This document shows positions 7,379 to 16,443 of a DNA stretch of 64,000 nt, in pieces. How positions within the stretch are numbered: the first letter of the stretch is position 1; each line of letters begins with the position of its first letter. The stretch covers positions 1 through 64,000 of the forward strand of contig CAZCSP010000021.1 in the NCBI GenBank assembly GCA_964501275.1, given 5' to 3'. Source of the DNA: 55-13 sp964501275. Its GTDB lineage: Bacteria > Armatimonadota > Fimbriimonadia > Fimbriimonadales > Fimbriimonadaceae. Made by a program: the position numbers and the translations under genes. The notes under the pieces are model-generated. The model ran no database searches and was not told the DNA's origin. It saw nothing but the letters and a program-made list of their open reading frames with translations.

Positions 7379-9091
7379 ATGGGTGGCCTTTTAATAAAAT
7401 TCAAAACTTGGTGGGAGACGGCTGATAAGAATCAGCGGTTGATCACAATCGGCGGAGGGGCCTTTATGGTTCTGCTCTTGGCCGGTGTCTTCATGTTTGC
7501 GAGCAAGCCCAAGTTGGCGATCGCATTCGCAAACCTCTCTCCCGCCGATACCGGTTTGGTCGCGGCGGAGATTCAGGGGATGGGGATTCCGGTGGAGTAC
7601 GACCAGGCGGGCAACGTCAGCATCCCGCAGGACAAGATTGCCCAAGTCAAAGCGAACTTGGCGATGGCCGGAAAGCTTCCCCGCCCCAGCACTCACCTCA
7701 CCAAAAACGACCTTAGCACCATGCCCGTCATGGCGCCGCCCAGGGTGGAGGAAGAGCGACTGCTCGCCATCACCGAAGGGCAGGTTGCCGAGTCGATCCA
7801 GATGTTCACCGGCGTCGAGCAGGCACAGGTCCACATTTCCAAGGGCAACGATTCCCGGCTTCTCGACCGCGCCCAGGCCGCCTCCGCCAACGTCACCATA
7901 GCGGAAACGGTTGGGGCAAGCGTCACTGCCGACCAAGGTCGGGCGATGGCGATGCTCGTGGCAAGCTCCGTTCCCGGCCTCGACCCCGGCAAAGTCACGA
8001 TCTTCAGCCGAGAGGGGCGCGCAATCTGGGATGGGCAGGAGACCGGCGGAACCAACGGCCGCGCTGGGTCCAAGTTGGACATGGAAAAGCAGTACGCCCG
8101 CCAAGTCCGCAACGATCTCCAGGAGCAACTGAACCGGATTGTGGGCCCAGGCAACGCGTTGGCATCCGTCGAAGTCACCCTCGACTTGGACAAGGTGAAC
8201 CAGAGCGAGAATATCATCACCCCGACCGAAGACCCGATCACTAAAGAAAGCTTGAAGGAGTCAATGGGTGCAGGCGGTGGAAGCACCTCGACCGGAATAA
8301 CGGGCCAACCTAGCAATGGTGGAGGCGCCGCACCCACCACAGCCGCTACTGCGCCAGGCAGCGACTACGAAGTTAAGCAAGAACGGACTCAGCGGGCCGT
8401 CAGCACCACTCAAAAGACGATCGAAAAAGCGCCTGGCGAGATCAAGTCGATGGGGATCACCATCCTGGTGAACTCCGAGAAGGTGGTCGAAGCCGGCGAC
8501 CTCGCCAAGATCGAGGAGTTGGCCCAGGCCAAACTTGGTCCCAAGGCCACAGACACAGAGAACTTCGTGTCGAAGGTCATCGGCTACAAGTTCGACAACA
8601 CCGCCCAGGTGGAATCCGCCAAGGCAACTGCCGCCGCCAATAGCTCGGCCCGGATGCAGCAGATTCTCTCCATGGCCCCCATCCTTGCGCTGATCGTGGT
8701 CGCGTTCTTCGTGATGCGCACCCTCAGCAAGATGGGCAAGGGGCTGACCGGCCAAGGGCAGATGATGCTGGCTGGAGCGGGTGGGCCTTCCCTGCCGATG
8801 GGCCCCGGCGGAATCGCCAACTCGTCCGTCGCGGCTCTCGCCGCTCAAAGCCTCTCCATCCCCGAAGCGGCGGTTCAGAAGGCGCTGGAATCCGGAATGG
8901 TGGATGAAGAACTGGCCCATGCCCTCGCGGAAGCCCAGAAGCATAGCGGGGTGGACGACATCGAGGTGCCCTCCATCGGCAATAAGATCAATGTGCCCCT
9001 AGAACAGATTAAGAAAATGAGCAATGAAAAGCCCGAAGTCGTCGCCATGCTGATCCGAAGCTGGCTCCTTGAGGAAGGTATCCGCCGATGA
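7379..9091 (+). CDS. fliF: Flagellar M-ring protein FliF
   Basis: 570 aa. TM helices flank a large periplasmic region: TM1 around residues 21-41 (LITIGGGAFMVLLLAGVFMF) and TM2 around 432-452 (MAPILALIVVAFFVMRTL). The YscJ-like ring-building motif is at FANLSPADTGLVAAEIQGMG, and ITEGQVAESIQMFTGVEQAQ fits the family. The extreme C-terminus (EKPEVVAMLIRSWLLEEG) is the FliG-binding helix. FliF forms the MS ring in the inner membrane, on which the switch and export apparatus assemble. The stop overlaps the fliG start by four bases (ATGA). Confidence 0.97.
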   Translation: MGGLLIKFKTWWETADKNQRLITIGGGAFMVLLLAGVFMFASKPKLAIAFANLSPADTGLVAAEIQGMGIPVEYDQAGNVSIPQDKIAQVKANLAMAGKLPRPSTHLTKNDLSTMPVMAPPRVEEERLLAITEGQVAESIQMFTGVEQAQVHISKGNDSRLLDRAQAASANVTIAETVGASVTADQGRAMAMLVASSVPGLDPGKVTIFSREGRAIWDGQETGGTNGRAGSKLDMEKQYARQVRNDLQEQLNRIVGPGNALASVEVTLDLDKVNQSENIITPTEDPITKESLKESMGAGGGSTSTGITGQPSNGGGAAPTTAATAPGSDYEVKQERTQRAVSTTQKTIEKAPGEIKSMGITILVNSEKVVEAGDLAKIEELAQAKLGPKATDTENFVSKVIGYKFDNTAQVESAKATAAANSSARMQQILSMAPILALIVVAFFVMRTLSKMGKGLTGQGQMMLAGAGGPSLPMGPGGIANSSVAALAAQSLSIPEAAVQKALESGMVDEELAHALAEAQKHSGVDDIEVPSIGNKINVPLEQIKKMSNEKPEVVAMLIRSWLLEEGIRR

Positions 9092-10101
9092 GGAAGCGCC
9101 AAGAAGAGCTGAGCATGCGGCAGAAAGCGGCCGTCATGCTGATGGTCCTTGGGCCGCAAGCCTCGGGCAACGTCGTCCGCCACTTGGATGAGGACCAGAT
9201 CGAGGCCCTCTCCCTAGAGTTGGCGAGGCTCGACAAGGTCACTCCCGAACAGCGGGAAGCGGTGATTCGGGAGTTCTACGAAGTCGCCATTGCCCAGGAC
9301 TACATCGCCGAAGGCGGCGTGGAGCACGCCCGCCGAGTCTTGGAAGAGGCGTTTGGCAACGACCGCGCCGAAGAGGTCATCAAGCGGATCGTCGCCGCCA
9401 TGCAGGTGGTGCCATTCGAATTCCTGAAGAAAGCCGACCCCGCCCAGGTGCTCAGCTTTATCCAGGACGAGCACCCCCAGACCATCGCCTTGATCCTGGC
9501 CTATATGCCGATCAACAACGCCGCCCTCATCCTCTCCAAGCTCTCCAGCGACCTCCGCGCCGACGTGGCGGGAAGGATCGCGATGATGGAGCAGACGCCG
9601 CCGGAAGTCATCCGCCGAGTCGAGCAGGTTCTGGAGAAGAAGGTCTCCAGCCTTATCAGCCAGGAGATGACCCAAGCCGGTGGCCCGAAGGCTCTGGTCG
9701 ATCTGCTCAACCGAGTGGACCGCTCCACCGAGCGCCTCATCATGGACTCCCTCACCGAGAACAACCCCGAGTTGGCCGACACAGTCAAGAACATGATGTT
9801 CGTGTTCGAGGACATCACCCAACTCGACGACCGCGCCATCCAGGCGATCATGAAGGAGGTCGACATGAAGGAGTTGGCGACCGCTCTCAAGGGAACCCCG
9901 GTCGAGGTCCAAGACAAGATTTTCAAGAACATGTCCGAGCGCGCCGTGGCGATGCTGAAGGAGGACATGGAGTTCATGGGCCCGGTCCGGCTCCGCGTGG
10001 TGGAAGAGTCTCAACAGAAGATCGTCGCCATCATCCGCAAGCTGGAAGAGACGGGCGAAGTCGTCATCGGCCGTTCCGGCGAGGAAGACGTCCTTGTCTA
10101 G
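9088..10101 (+). CDS. fliG: Flagellar motor switch protein FliG
   Basis: 337 aa, normal length. The N-terminal SMRQKAAVMLMVLGPQASGN contacts FliF, the middle EHPQTIALILAYM armadillo motif contacts FliM, and the C-terminal charged helix (LDDRAIQAIMKEVDMKELA...RAVAMLKEDMEFMG) interacts with stator MotA. It sits on the cytoplasmic face of the MS ring and transmits torque. It is translationally coupled to fliF (ATGA) and overlaps fliH by eight bases. Confidence 0.97.
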   Translation: MRKRQEELSMRQKAAVMLMVLGPQASGNVVRHLDEDQIEALSLELARLDKVTPEQREAVIREFYEVAIAQDYIAEGGVEHARRVLEEAFGNDRAEEVIKRIVAAMQVVPFEFLKKADPAQVLSFIQDEHPQTIALILAYMPINNAALILSKLSSDLRADVAGRIAMMEQTPPEVIRRVEQVLEKKVSSLISQEMTQAGGPKALVDLLNRVDRSTERLIMDSLTENNPELADTVKNMMFVFEDITQLDDRAIQAIMKEVDMKELATALKGTPVEVQDKIFKNMSERAVAMLKEDMEFMGPVRLRVVEESQQKIVAIIRKLEETGEVVIGRSGEEDVLV

Positions 10102-10798
10102 CACGAAGATCTACCGAGGCGACGTGGCCGCCCAGTCGTTCGCGGCTCTTCTCCCGACCGTTGTGCCGTCCGCGCTCCAGATCGCGGTCAAACGCGAAGG
10201 ACGGGGCGGACGGACGGCTAACGAGATCGAGCAGTTGAAGCAGTCGGCAATGAATGACGGCTACGACGAGGGCTACTCCCGAGGCCTGGAGATGGGCTTG
10301 GTGGAGGGCAATGAAAAAGCCTACTCCGACGCCTATGACAAAGCCAATGCCGAGTACACCGCCAAGAACGACGCCATGCTCGCCGAGTTCTCCCGCGACC
10401 TGGACCTCACCGTCGCCTCCGTTCTGAACGCTCTGGAGGACTGGACCCAACAGACCGAGCACAAACTGACCAGCATCGTCACCGAGATCGCCCGCCGGGT
10501 GATCGTGACCGAGTTGGAAACCTCGCGAGAAGCCGTGTTCGAAATCGTGCGCGAAGCGATTGCCGAAGTGACCCACTCCGACACCGCCCGAATCCGCATC
10601 AACCCCTGGGACGCCCGCAGTCTGCGGGATCAAAAAGCCAGCATCATCGCCGCCGCCAAGTCGGTGCGAAGCCTGGAGTTTGTGGAAGACCCGGATATCG
10701 CCGGAGGCTGTGTCATCGAGACCGAAGGCGGCATTATCGACGCGACGATCGAAGGCAAGCTTCGGCAACTGGAAGACGAATTGGATGATGCGGCGTGA
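10094..10798 (+). CDS. fliH: Flagellar assembly protein FliH
   Basis: 234 aa from TTG 10094, which overlaps the fliG stop. The middle is helical and acidic with a GxxxG-like run (YDEGYSRGLEMGLVEGNEKA). The C-terminal half (LTSIVTEIARRVIVTELETS ... ADPDIAGGCVIETEGGIID-like end) matches the FliH/YscL/V-ATPase E-subunit fold. FliH is the peripheral stalk that binds and restrains the FliI ATPase. A 166-bp gap with T/G-rich then A/C-rich words, capable of an imperfect hairpin, separates it from fliI. Confidence 0.9.
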   Translation: MSSTKIYRGDVAAQSFAALLPTVVPSALQIAVKREGRGGRTANEIEQLKQSAMNDGYDEGYSRGLEMGLVEGNEKAYSDAYDKANAEYTAKNDAMLAEFSRDLDLTVASVLNALEDWTQQTEHKLTSIVTEIARRVIVTELETSREAVFEIVREAIAEVTHSDTARIRINPWDARSLRDQKASIIAAAKSVRSLEFVEDPDIAGGCVIETEGGIIDATIEGKLRQLEDELDDAA

Positions 10799-10964
10799 GG
10801 GGGGAGAAGGTTTTAGGCGTTGGGCATTGGGTGTTTGGATTTCGGCCTTTGGCATTGGGCGTTAGGCTGTGGGTCCGTTCCCCCTATAAGTCCTATTCCC
10901 CTCCCCCAAAAACCCAAAACCTAAAACCCAAAGCCCAACACCTAACACCCAAAACCCCAACACC

Positions 10965-12287
10965 ATGACCATCACCCCCAAGTTCAAGAAGCTGGAATCT
11001 GCCGTCGCCCGGACCCAATGGATCAAAGTGACCGGGCGAGTGGCTGAGGTGGTCGGCCTCGTAATCGAGTCCAACGGCCCCAACTCCCGAATCGGCGACC
11101 TGTGCCTCATCCACACCGAGCAGGACGGGATCGTTCGGGCTGAGGTCGTGGGGTTCCGGGGAGATCGCGTCCTTTTGATGCCGCTCGGCGAGCTTGCCGG
11201 AGTCCGGGCTGGGAATTTGGTGGAGGCCACCGGCCACTGCCTGCGGGTCCCCGTCGGCCCCGAGCTCCTGGGTCGCGCCCTGGACGGATTGGGCGAGCCG
11301 ATGGATGGGCTGGGACCGCTGAAGTGCGACGCTCGATACCCTATCTGGGCCGCGCCCCCCAACCCACTGCAACGCCAGATGATCGAGAAACCCCTCGCGA
11401 CCGGCGTCCGCGCCATCGACGGGATACTCACCCTGGGCCAAGGTCAGCGCGTCGGCATCTTCGCCGGTTCGGGCGTGGGCAAGAGCACTCTGCTGGGCAT
11501 GATCGCCCGGAACTGCGAGGCCGACGTGAACGTGATCGCTCTGGTCGGAGAGCGCGGTCGTGAGGTGAACGAGTTCATCAAGCACGACCTGGGAGAGGAG
11601 GGTTTGAAGAAGAGCGTCATCGTCTGCGCGACCTCAGAGCAGCCCGCCATGGTCCGCATCAAAGCCGCCCTGACCGCCACCGCCATCGCCGAATACTATC
11701 GCGACCGGGGTCTGAACGTTTTGCTGATGATGGACTCGGTGACCCGCTTTGCGATGGCCCAACGAGAAGTCGGCCTGGCGGTCGGCGAGCCGCCCAGCAC
11801 CAAGGGCTACACTCCCAGCGTCTTCGCCCTCCTCCCCAAGCTGATGGAGCGAGCCGGGAATAGCGACAAGGGGACGATTACCGCCCTATACACGGTCTTG
11901 GTCGATGGTGACGACACGAACGAACCGATCGCCGACGCGGCGCGATCCATCTTGGACGGGCACATCGTTCTCAACCGCCGTCTCACCAGCCGGGGCCACT
12001 ACCCGCCCATCGACATCCTCCAAAGCCTCAGCCGAACCATGCCGTTCACATGCGAACAGAAGCAGATGCTGGAGGCGAGGGATATCCGCGAGCTGCTCGC
12101 CGCCTACTCCGACATCGAGGACCTGGTGAGCATCGGCGCTTACCAAGAAGGCACTAAGCCCTTGGCGGACCGGGCGCTACGGCGGTGGGAGCCGATTAAC
12201 AGTTTTCTACGACAAGACAAAGCCGACGGGACCTCGATGGAGGAGACCCTGCGGCGCATGGAGCAAGCTCTAGATGAAGAAGTTTAG
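10965..12287 (+). CDS. fliI: Flagellum-specific ATPase FliI
   Basis: 440 aa. An N-terminal beta-barrel precedes the P-loop GSGVGKST at residues 168-175. The Walker B strand is VLLMMDSVTRFAMAQ, and GEPPSTKGYTPSVFALLPKL is the family motif. The enzyme is an F1-like hexameric ATPase that unfolds and feeds substrates to the flagellar export gate. Its stop overlaps the fliJ start by 14 bp, consistent with a fliH-fliI-fliJ ATPase complex. Confidence 0.97.
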   Translation: MTITPKFKKLESAVARTQWIKVTGRVAEVVGLVIESNGPNSRIGDLCLIHTEQDGIVRAEVVGFRGDRVLLMPLGELAGVRAGNLVEATGHCLRVPVGPELLGRALDGLGEPMDGLGPLKCDARYPIWAAPPNPLQRQMIEKPLATGVRAIDGILTLGQGQRVGIFAGSGVGKSTLLGMIARNCEADVNVIALVGERGREVNEFIKHDLGEEGLKKSVIVCATSEQPAMVRIKAALTATAIAEYYRDRGLNVLLMMDSVTRFAMAQREVGLAVGEPPSTKGYTPSVFALLPKLMERAGNSDKGTITALYTVLVDGDDTNEPIADAARSILDGHIVLNRRLTSRGHYPPIDILQSLSRTMPFTCEQKQMLEARDIRELLAAYSDIEDLVSIGAYQEGTKPLADRALRRWEPINSFLRQDKADGTSMEETLRRMEQALDEEV

Positions 12288-12693
12288 TTTTCGATTGCAG
12301 AAGGTAATGGACTTTCGCGAGGCGATGGAGTCGCTGGCGAAAGACGCCTACCTGGACGCCCGAGCCAAGCGGCTGGAGGCGGAGGCCTTGGTTGCCAATA
12401 TCGAGACCCGCCGACAGGAGATCCTGAACGAGCCCTGCGTCAACATCGACGCCCTCCAAGCCATCGACGCCCTGATGATCCGCCTGGACGATGAGGTTCG
12501 CGCTCAAGAGGCGGTGATCAGCGTGCTGTCCGACGAAGAGGCGCATCTCCTCTCCGAGTGGACCCGAGCCAAGCAGGACTATGAGGCCCTGGTCAAGCTC
12601 CGTGACAAGGCCTTGGAGGCCTATCAGAAAGAAGCGGACCTGGAAGAGCAGAAAGAGCTGGATGAATGGGCGACCAGTCGGAGGGCGGCATGA
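12274..12693 (+). CDS. fliJ: Flagellar export chaperone FliJ
   Basis: 139 aa, almost entirely coiled coil: starts KKFSFRLQKVMDFREAMES and continues in heptads, as in FliJ. FliJ is the gamma-subunit-like rod in the centre of the FliI hexamer and also escorts export chaperones. Identification relies on length, coiled coil and position right after fliI. Its TGA overlaps the ATG of the next gene. Confidence 0.85.
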   Translation: MKKFSFRLQKVMDFREAMESLAKDAYLDARAKRLEAEALVANIETRRQEILNEPCVNIDALQAIDALMIRLDDEVRAQEAVISVLSDEEAHLLSEWTRAKQDYEALVKLRDKALEAYQKEADLEEQKELDEWATSRRAA

Positions 12694-13283
12694 CGATGCG
12701 ACCCATGGGGCCATCCGCGATGATGGCGAAGATTCAGGAACTGCGAGCCCAGTTCGAGCCCCCTCAGCCGACGGTTCCGTTCCAACTCTCTTCCCGCCCT
12801 TCTCCCCTATCCGGCAACATCACCTCGGAAGGGTCTTACCCGCCCTTCGATCCTTTTGGCGGAGGAGCCGAGGTGAGGTCCACGATGACTGCGTCGATGC
12901 TCGCCCCCCTGATCCAACGGGCCGCCCAAAAGCACGACGTGGACCCCGACCTGTTGGACGCGTTAGTTCAAGCCGAAAGCAACTACAACCCCGGCGCGGT
13001 TTCCCGAATGCGGGCGATCGGACTCACCCAATTGATGCCGGGCACTGCCCAGGAACTCGGCGTCACCAACCCCTTCGACCCCGTGCAAAACCTGAACGGA
13101 GGCGCGAAGTACCTCTCGCAAATGATCAAGCAGTTCGACGGCGACCTATCCCTGGCTCTGGCGGCCTACAATGCGGGTCCGGGCGCGGTGCGCAAGCATG
13201 GCGGCATCCCTCCCTTTGACGAGACCCGCGACTATGTGGACAGGGTACTGAAGCTCTATGAGGCCAAGGCGGGCGGACGATGA
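12690..13283 (+). CDS. Lytic transglycosylase (SLT domain) in the flagellar operon
   Basis: 197 aa from ATG 12690, coupled to fliJ by an ATGA overlap with GGAGGG just upstream. The C-terminal ~110 residues are a family 1 SLT domain: catalytic Glu in VQAESNYNPGAVS, then IGLTQLMPGTAQELGV and LALAAYNAGPGAV. The Pro-rich N-terminal ~75 residues are linker-like, and no clear signal peptide is visible, which suggests export through the flagellar apparatus or a non-classical route. It probably opens the peptidoglycan for rod passage, a role filled elsewhere by FlgJ. Confidence 0.9.
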   Translation: MTMRPMGPSAMMAKIQELRAQFEPPQPTVPFQLSSRPSPLSGNITSEGSYPPFDPFGGGAEVRSTMTASMLAPLIQRAAQKHDVDPDLLDALVQAESNYNPGAVSRMRAIGLTQLMPGTAQELGVTNPFDPVQNLNGGAKYLSQMIKQFDGDLSLALAAYNAGPGAVRKHGGIPPFDETRDYVDRVLKLYEAKAGGR

Positions 13284-13747
13284 AGAAGTTGATCATCATC
13301 CTGATTCCCATCATCCTCCTGGGCACCGGTGCGGGCCTGGCCCTGACCGGCATCATCAAGATTCCCGGCATCACCCCAAAGGCCAAAACCAAAGCCACCC
13401 ACCTCTACACCGAGACGCCCGACCCCAAGGTCGCCGAAAAGAAACCCGATCCACCGGCACCACCACCGAAGAAGCCCACTCCCAAACCGCCCAAAGTAGA
13501 TGCCTCGGTCCTAGTAGAGAACCAGCCGGAAGTCGGCCAAAAGAAGCTCGCCAAGCTTTGGAACGAGATCGAGACGCCAGCGCTGTCCGCAATGGTCAAA
13601 GATTGGAAAGACCCCGAACTGGCAGGCATCCTCATCAAAATGGACGCCGCCAAAGTAGCCGAACTCCTCACCGCCCTCGACCCCAAACGAGCCTCGGCAA
13701 TCAGCCGGGAGTTACAGAAGCAGGCGTCGATAGTAGCGAAACTGTAG
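13280..13747 (+). CDS. MotE-like / MgtE-N-domain protein ending the flagellar operon
   Basis: 155 aa. A single N-terminal membrane anchor (KKLIIILIPIILLGTGAGLA) is followed by a Pro/Lys-rich linker (about 55-75). The C-terminal module (DPELAGILIKMDAAKVAELL then TALDPKRASAISREL) has the DPxxAAxLLxxMxxxxAAxLL pattern shared by MgtE N-domains, FliG and MotE. MotE proteins chaperone the MotC-type stator in some bacteria. It is coupled to the transglycosylase by a 4-bp overlap. MotA/MotB are not in the window, so the role is inferred from context. Confidence 0.7.
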   Translation: MKKLIIILIPIILLGTGAGLALTGIIKIPGITPKAKTKATHLYTETPDPKVAEKKPDPPAPPPKKPTPKPPKVDASVLVENQPEVGQKKLAKLWNEIETPALSAMVKDWKDPELAGILIKMDAAKVAELLTALDPKRASAISRELQKQASIVAKL

Positions 13748-14190
13748 GCCCTGGATGGTTCGGGGTTGTTGCATGGCACACCACCAACCCTTTGCGACCT
13801 TTGCGTCTTTAGGTGAGTTCAAAAGGTTCTCGCCAAGACGCTAAGCCCGCAAAGAGTCGCAAGGCAACGCACACCATGAAGCACCCCGATCGTGCCAGAG
13901 TTCCTGCCGTTTATCGGAATACTGAGAGTTTTTGCCACAACGACACGACGTCACAACGGACGCGGTTCCCATAAACAACATCGCAGTGCGAGGGCCAACT
14001 TCGTTGTGCCGCTGTGTCGTTGTGGTTCCTTCCAATACCCGACTCCTGCTGAGCCACGGCTCTACAGGGTTGCGGCGAGACGCGCCTGCCAACGCAAAAA
14101 GTTCGCGATTGGCGTGAGTTTCTAAAAAATCCCGTCATTTGGGAATCCCGATGGTGGACAATAAACGTATCACGTTTACGGGGAAACAAA
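13748..14190. repeat. Gene-free gap with inverted repeats
   Basis: No credible gene. 13789-13864 holds an imperfect inverted repeat of the widespread CTTTGCGWC / GACGC...GCAAAG type. CCACAACGACAC at 13935-13946 is the exact inverse of 14014-14025, enclosing a ~67-nt loop. Both look like REP/BIME-type elements. The last ~30 bases before pyrF (ACGGGGAAACAAA) contain its probable ribosome-binding site. Confidence 0.6.
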
Positions 14191-14901
14191 GTGGTTAAAA
14201 AGGTTATCTGCGCGCTGGACACTCACGACTTGGACGAGGCGATCCGCATGGTCAAGCGGCTCGCCCCCCATGTTGGAGCCTTCAAGGTCGGACACGGATT
14301 GACCTTGCCATACGGGCTGGACGTGCTGGACCGATTGCGAGACGCAGGCGCGAGCCGCATTTTCCTCGACCTCAAGTTCCACGACATCCCCAATTCGGTC
14401 GCTATCGCGGTCGGGGAGGCGGCTAGGCGTGGAGTCTGGATGATGACCCTGCATATTGCCGGAGGCCCCGCGATGCTAGCGGCATCCGTCGCAGAAGCCC
14501 GAGAATGGTCGGAGGGTGCGGGTCCACTCTTGGTCGGAGTCTCCGTCCTGACCTCCCTCGACCAGCACGTCCTCACCGACCACTTGGGCGTCAACCGAAC
14601 CATAGAGGAGCACATGGTCTACCTTTCCCGTCTGGCGGTGGACATGGACCTGGACGGCGTCGTTTGCTCCCCCCATGAAGTCAAAGCTATCCGAGCCGCG
14701 ATCCCCCACGACCGTTGCATCGTCACCCCCGGCATCCGCGTTTCCGATGGAGACATTCACGACCAGAAGCGAGTCGGCACCGCGACCCAAGTCCTGGCCG
14801 ACGGCGCCGATTACCTGGTGATCGGACGCGCCTTGTCCAACTGCGAGAATCCCGAAGAGACCTTGGCCAAACTGGGTTTTGAAGGCGCGGGGGCGGCTTA
14901 G
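14191..14901 (+). CDS. pyrF: Orotidine-5'-phosphate decarboxylase
   Basis: 236 aa from GTG 14191 (MVKKVICALD), with GGGGA eight bases upstream. The catalytic Asp-Lys-Asp set is in LDLKFHDIPNSV (D60, K62, D65), and TPGIRVSDGD...LVIGRALSNCENP is the phosphate-binding C-terminal region. It converts OMP to UMP, the last step of pyrimidine synthesis, in the cytoplasm. The length fits the group I enzyme. No other pyr gene is nearby. Confidence 0.97.
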   Translation: MVKKVICALDTHDLDEAIRMVKRLAPHVGAFKVGHGLTLPYGLDVLDRLRDAGASRIFLDLKFHDIPNSVAIAVGEAARRGVWMMTLHIAGGPAMLAASVAEAREWSEGAGPLLVGVSVLTSLDQHVLTDHLGVNRTIEEHMVYLSRLAVDMDLDGVVCSPHEVKAIRAAIPHDRCIVTPGIRVSDGDIHDQKRVGTATQVLADGADYLVIGRALSNCENPEETLAKLGFEGAGAA

Positions 14902-15016
14902 GGCTGGGCTTTTGGCGGTAGGCTTTGGGTCTGGGGATTGGACGTAGATCGATAGGACTTATATGACCCATTGGTCCTATTCCCCCGCCAACCTGACAAC
15001 CAAAGCCTGACGCCCA

Positions 15017-16048
15017 ATGCCCTCCCTCCACGCCCCGCTCCTTGCCTGGTTCGACGTTCATCAGCGCGACCTGCCTTGGCGGCGCACCAAGGACCCTTAT
15101 GCCATCTGGGTCAGCGAGATCATGCTTCAGCAGACCCAAGTCGCCACCGTGATCCCCTACTATGAGCGCTGGATGGTCCGTTTCCCCGACATCCAAGCCT
15201 TGGCCGCCGCAAGCGAGGAAGAGGTGCTATCCCTCTGGCAAGGCTTGGGCTACTACCGCCGAGCCAAGCAACTCCGAGCCGGAGCCCAATCTCTCACCCA
15301 ATCCAGCAATCCAACTCCCTCCTCCCCCCAATCGAGGAATCGAGGAACCGAGGAATCGAAAATCCCCTCCCTCCTCGCGGTTCCCGGCATCGGCCCCTAC
15401 ACCGCCGGGGCCATCGCTTCCATCGCCTTCAACGAGCCTGTCCCCTTGGTCGATGGGAATGTCGAGCGCGTCTATGCCCGACTGAACAACGACGCCTCCG
15501 CTGGTTCCGCCCTGAAGAAAGCGGCCTGGCAATGGGCGGAAACGAACGTTCATCCAGACCGCCCCGGCGACTGGAACCAGGCGCTGATGGAGTTGGGCGC
15601 GACCGTCTGCAAGCCGACCGACCCGCTCTGCCCAACCTGCCCGGTCGCCACCGAATGCCAAGCCTTCCAAGCCGGAACCCAAAAACGCCTCCCCACCCCT
15701 GCCGCCAAACCAAAGATCATCCCCCTGGTCCACCACGTTTGGATTCCGGTGTGCGCGGGGCGGTATGGCCTTCGTCACATTCCCCACGGCCAGTGGTGGG
15801 CCGGAATGTGGGAATTCCCTCGCTCAGAACGCCTGGACGACCTGGAAGCCAGTTTCCCCGACGCTTGGCCCCAAGCCGCCGGATCCTTTCGCCACACTGT
15901 CACCTGCCACCGAATCCAAGTTCACGTTTCGGTGCTCCGGCTTGAAGAGGAAACGACAAACCTCACCTGGATCTCCCAAACTCAACTAAAAACACTCCCC
16001 CTCCCCGCTCCCCAAAGAAAGGCCCTTAAGATTGCCCACCTCGGATGA
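15017..16048 (+). CDS. mutY: A/G-specific adenine glycosylase MutY
   Basis: 343 aa. It carries the catalytic Glu34 in WVSEIMLQQTQV, the HhH motif VPGIGPYTAGAIASIAF, the Asp in LVDGNVERVYAR, and the [4Fe-4S] cluster cysteines in CKPTDPLCPTCPVATEC. The C-terminal NUDIX-like domain (HIPHGQWWAGMWEFPRSE) recognises 8-oxoG. MutY removes adenine mispaired with 8-oxoguanine. Odd point: residues about 92-116, where helix sequence is expected before the HhH, are Ser/Pro/Asn-rich and encoded by a repetitive CGAGGAATCGAGGAACCG tract (15290-15364). Confidence 0.96.
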   Translation: MPSLHAPLLAWFDVHQRDLPWRRTKDPYAIWVSEIMLQQTQVATVIPYYERWMVRFPDIQALAAASEEEVLSLWQGLGYYRRAKQLRAGAQSLTQSSNPTPSSPQSRNRGTEESKIPSLLAVPGIGPYTAGAIASIAFNEPVPLVDGNVERVYARLNNDASAGSALKKAAWQWAETNVHPDRPGDWNQALMELGATVCKPTDPLCPTCPVATECQAFQAGTQKRLPTPAAKPKIIPLVHHVWIPVCAGRYGLRHIPHGQWWAGMWEFPRSERLDDLEASFPDAWPQAAGSFRHTVTCHRIQVHVSVLRLEEETTNLTWISQTQLKTLPLPAPQRKALKIAHLG

Positions 16049-16443
16049 GCGACGCCTGATCTCGCTCACAGCTTCCAGCAGTTCGCGTTCCATCCCGAAG
16101 GGATCATGCTCGACAGCGAAGGGTCAGGCGAAGCCGCCACCCTGGTACTTGCCACCCAATTACCCCAATCCCAACGGGATTGCACCCTACAATCTTGTAG
16201 TTTGGTGCAACCCTTTCAGGGTAGGGGAGGTTTGGGCGGCGTTTACCAGGGTAGCGCGGCCTTGGTTCTGAGGAAGGAGAACACCTGAGGCATACGGGAC
16301 CGCGCGACCCTTCGCTGTCGAGCCAAACCCCTTCGGGGTGAACCCAGAACGGAAGCCTCAAAAGATGCCAAGCGCAACATGAAGGTTGACACACTACTTC
16401 CCAACCTACGATTCCACTGCTGACGCCCCGGCAATGCCGCCCC
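16049..16443. repeat. MITE-like palindromic element in a gene-free gap
   Basis: No gene. An exact 18-bp inverted repeat (GCTCGACAGCGAAGGGTC at 16108-16125 and its complement at 16306-16323) bounds ~215 bp with inner palindromes: AATCCCAACGGGATT near 16168 and a CTACAATCTTGTAG region. Outside it lie TCCCGAAGGGA and CCCCTTCGGGG. There is no transposase ORF inside. The AATCCCAACGGGATTG word recurs in the 55.3-55.9 kb repeat cluster. Confidence 0.65.
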
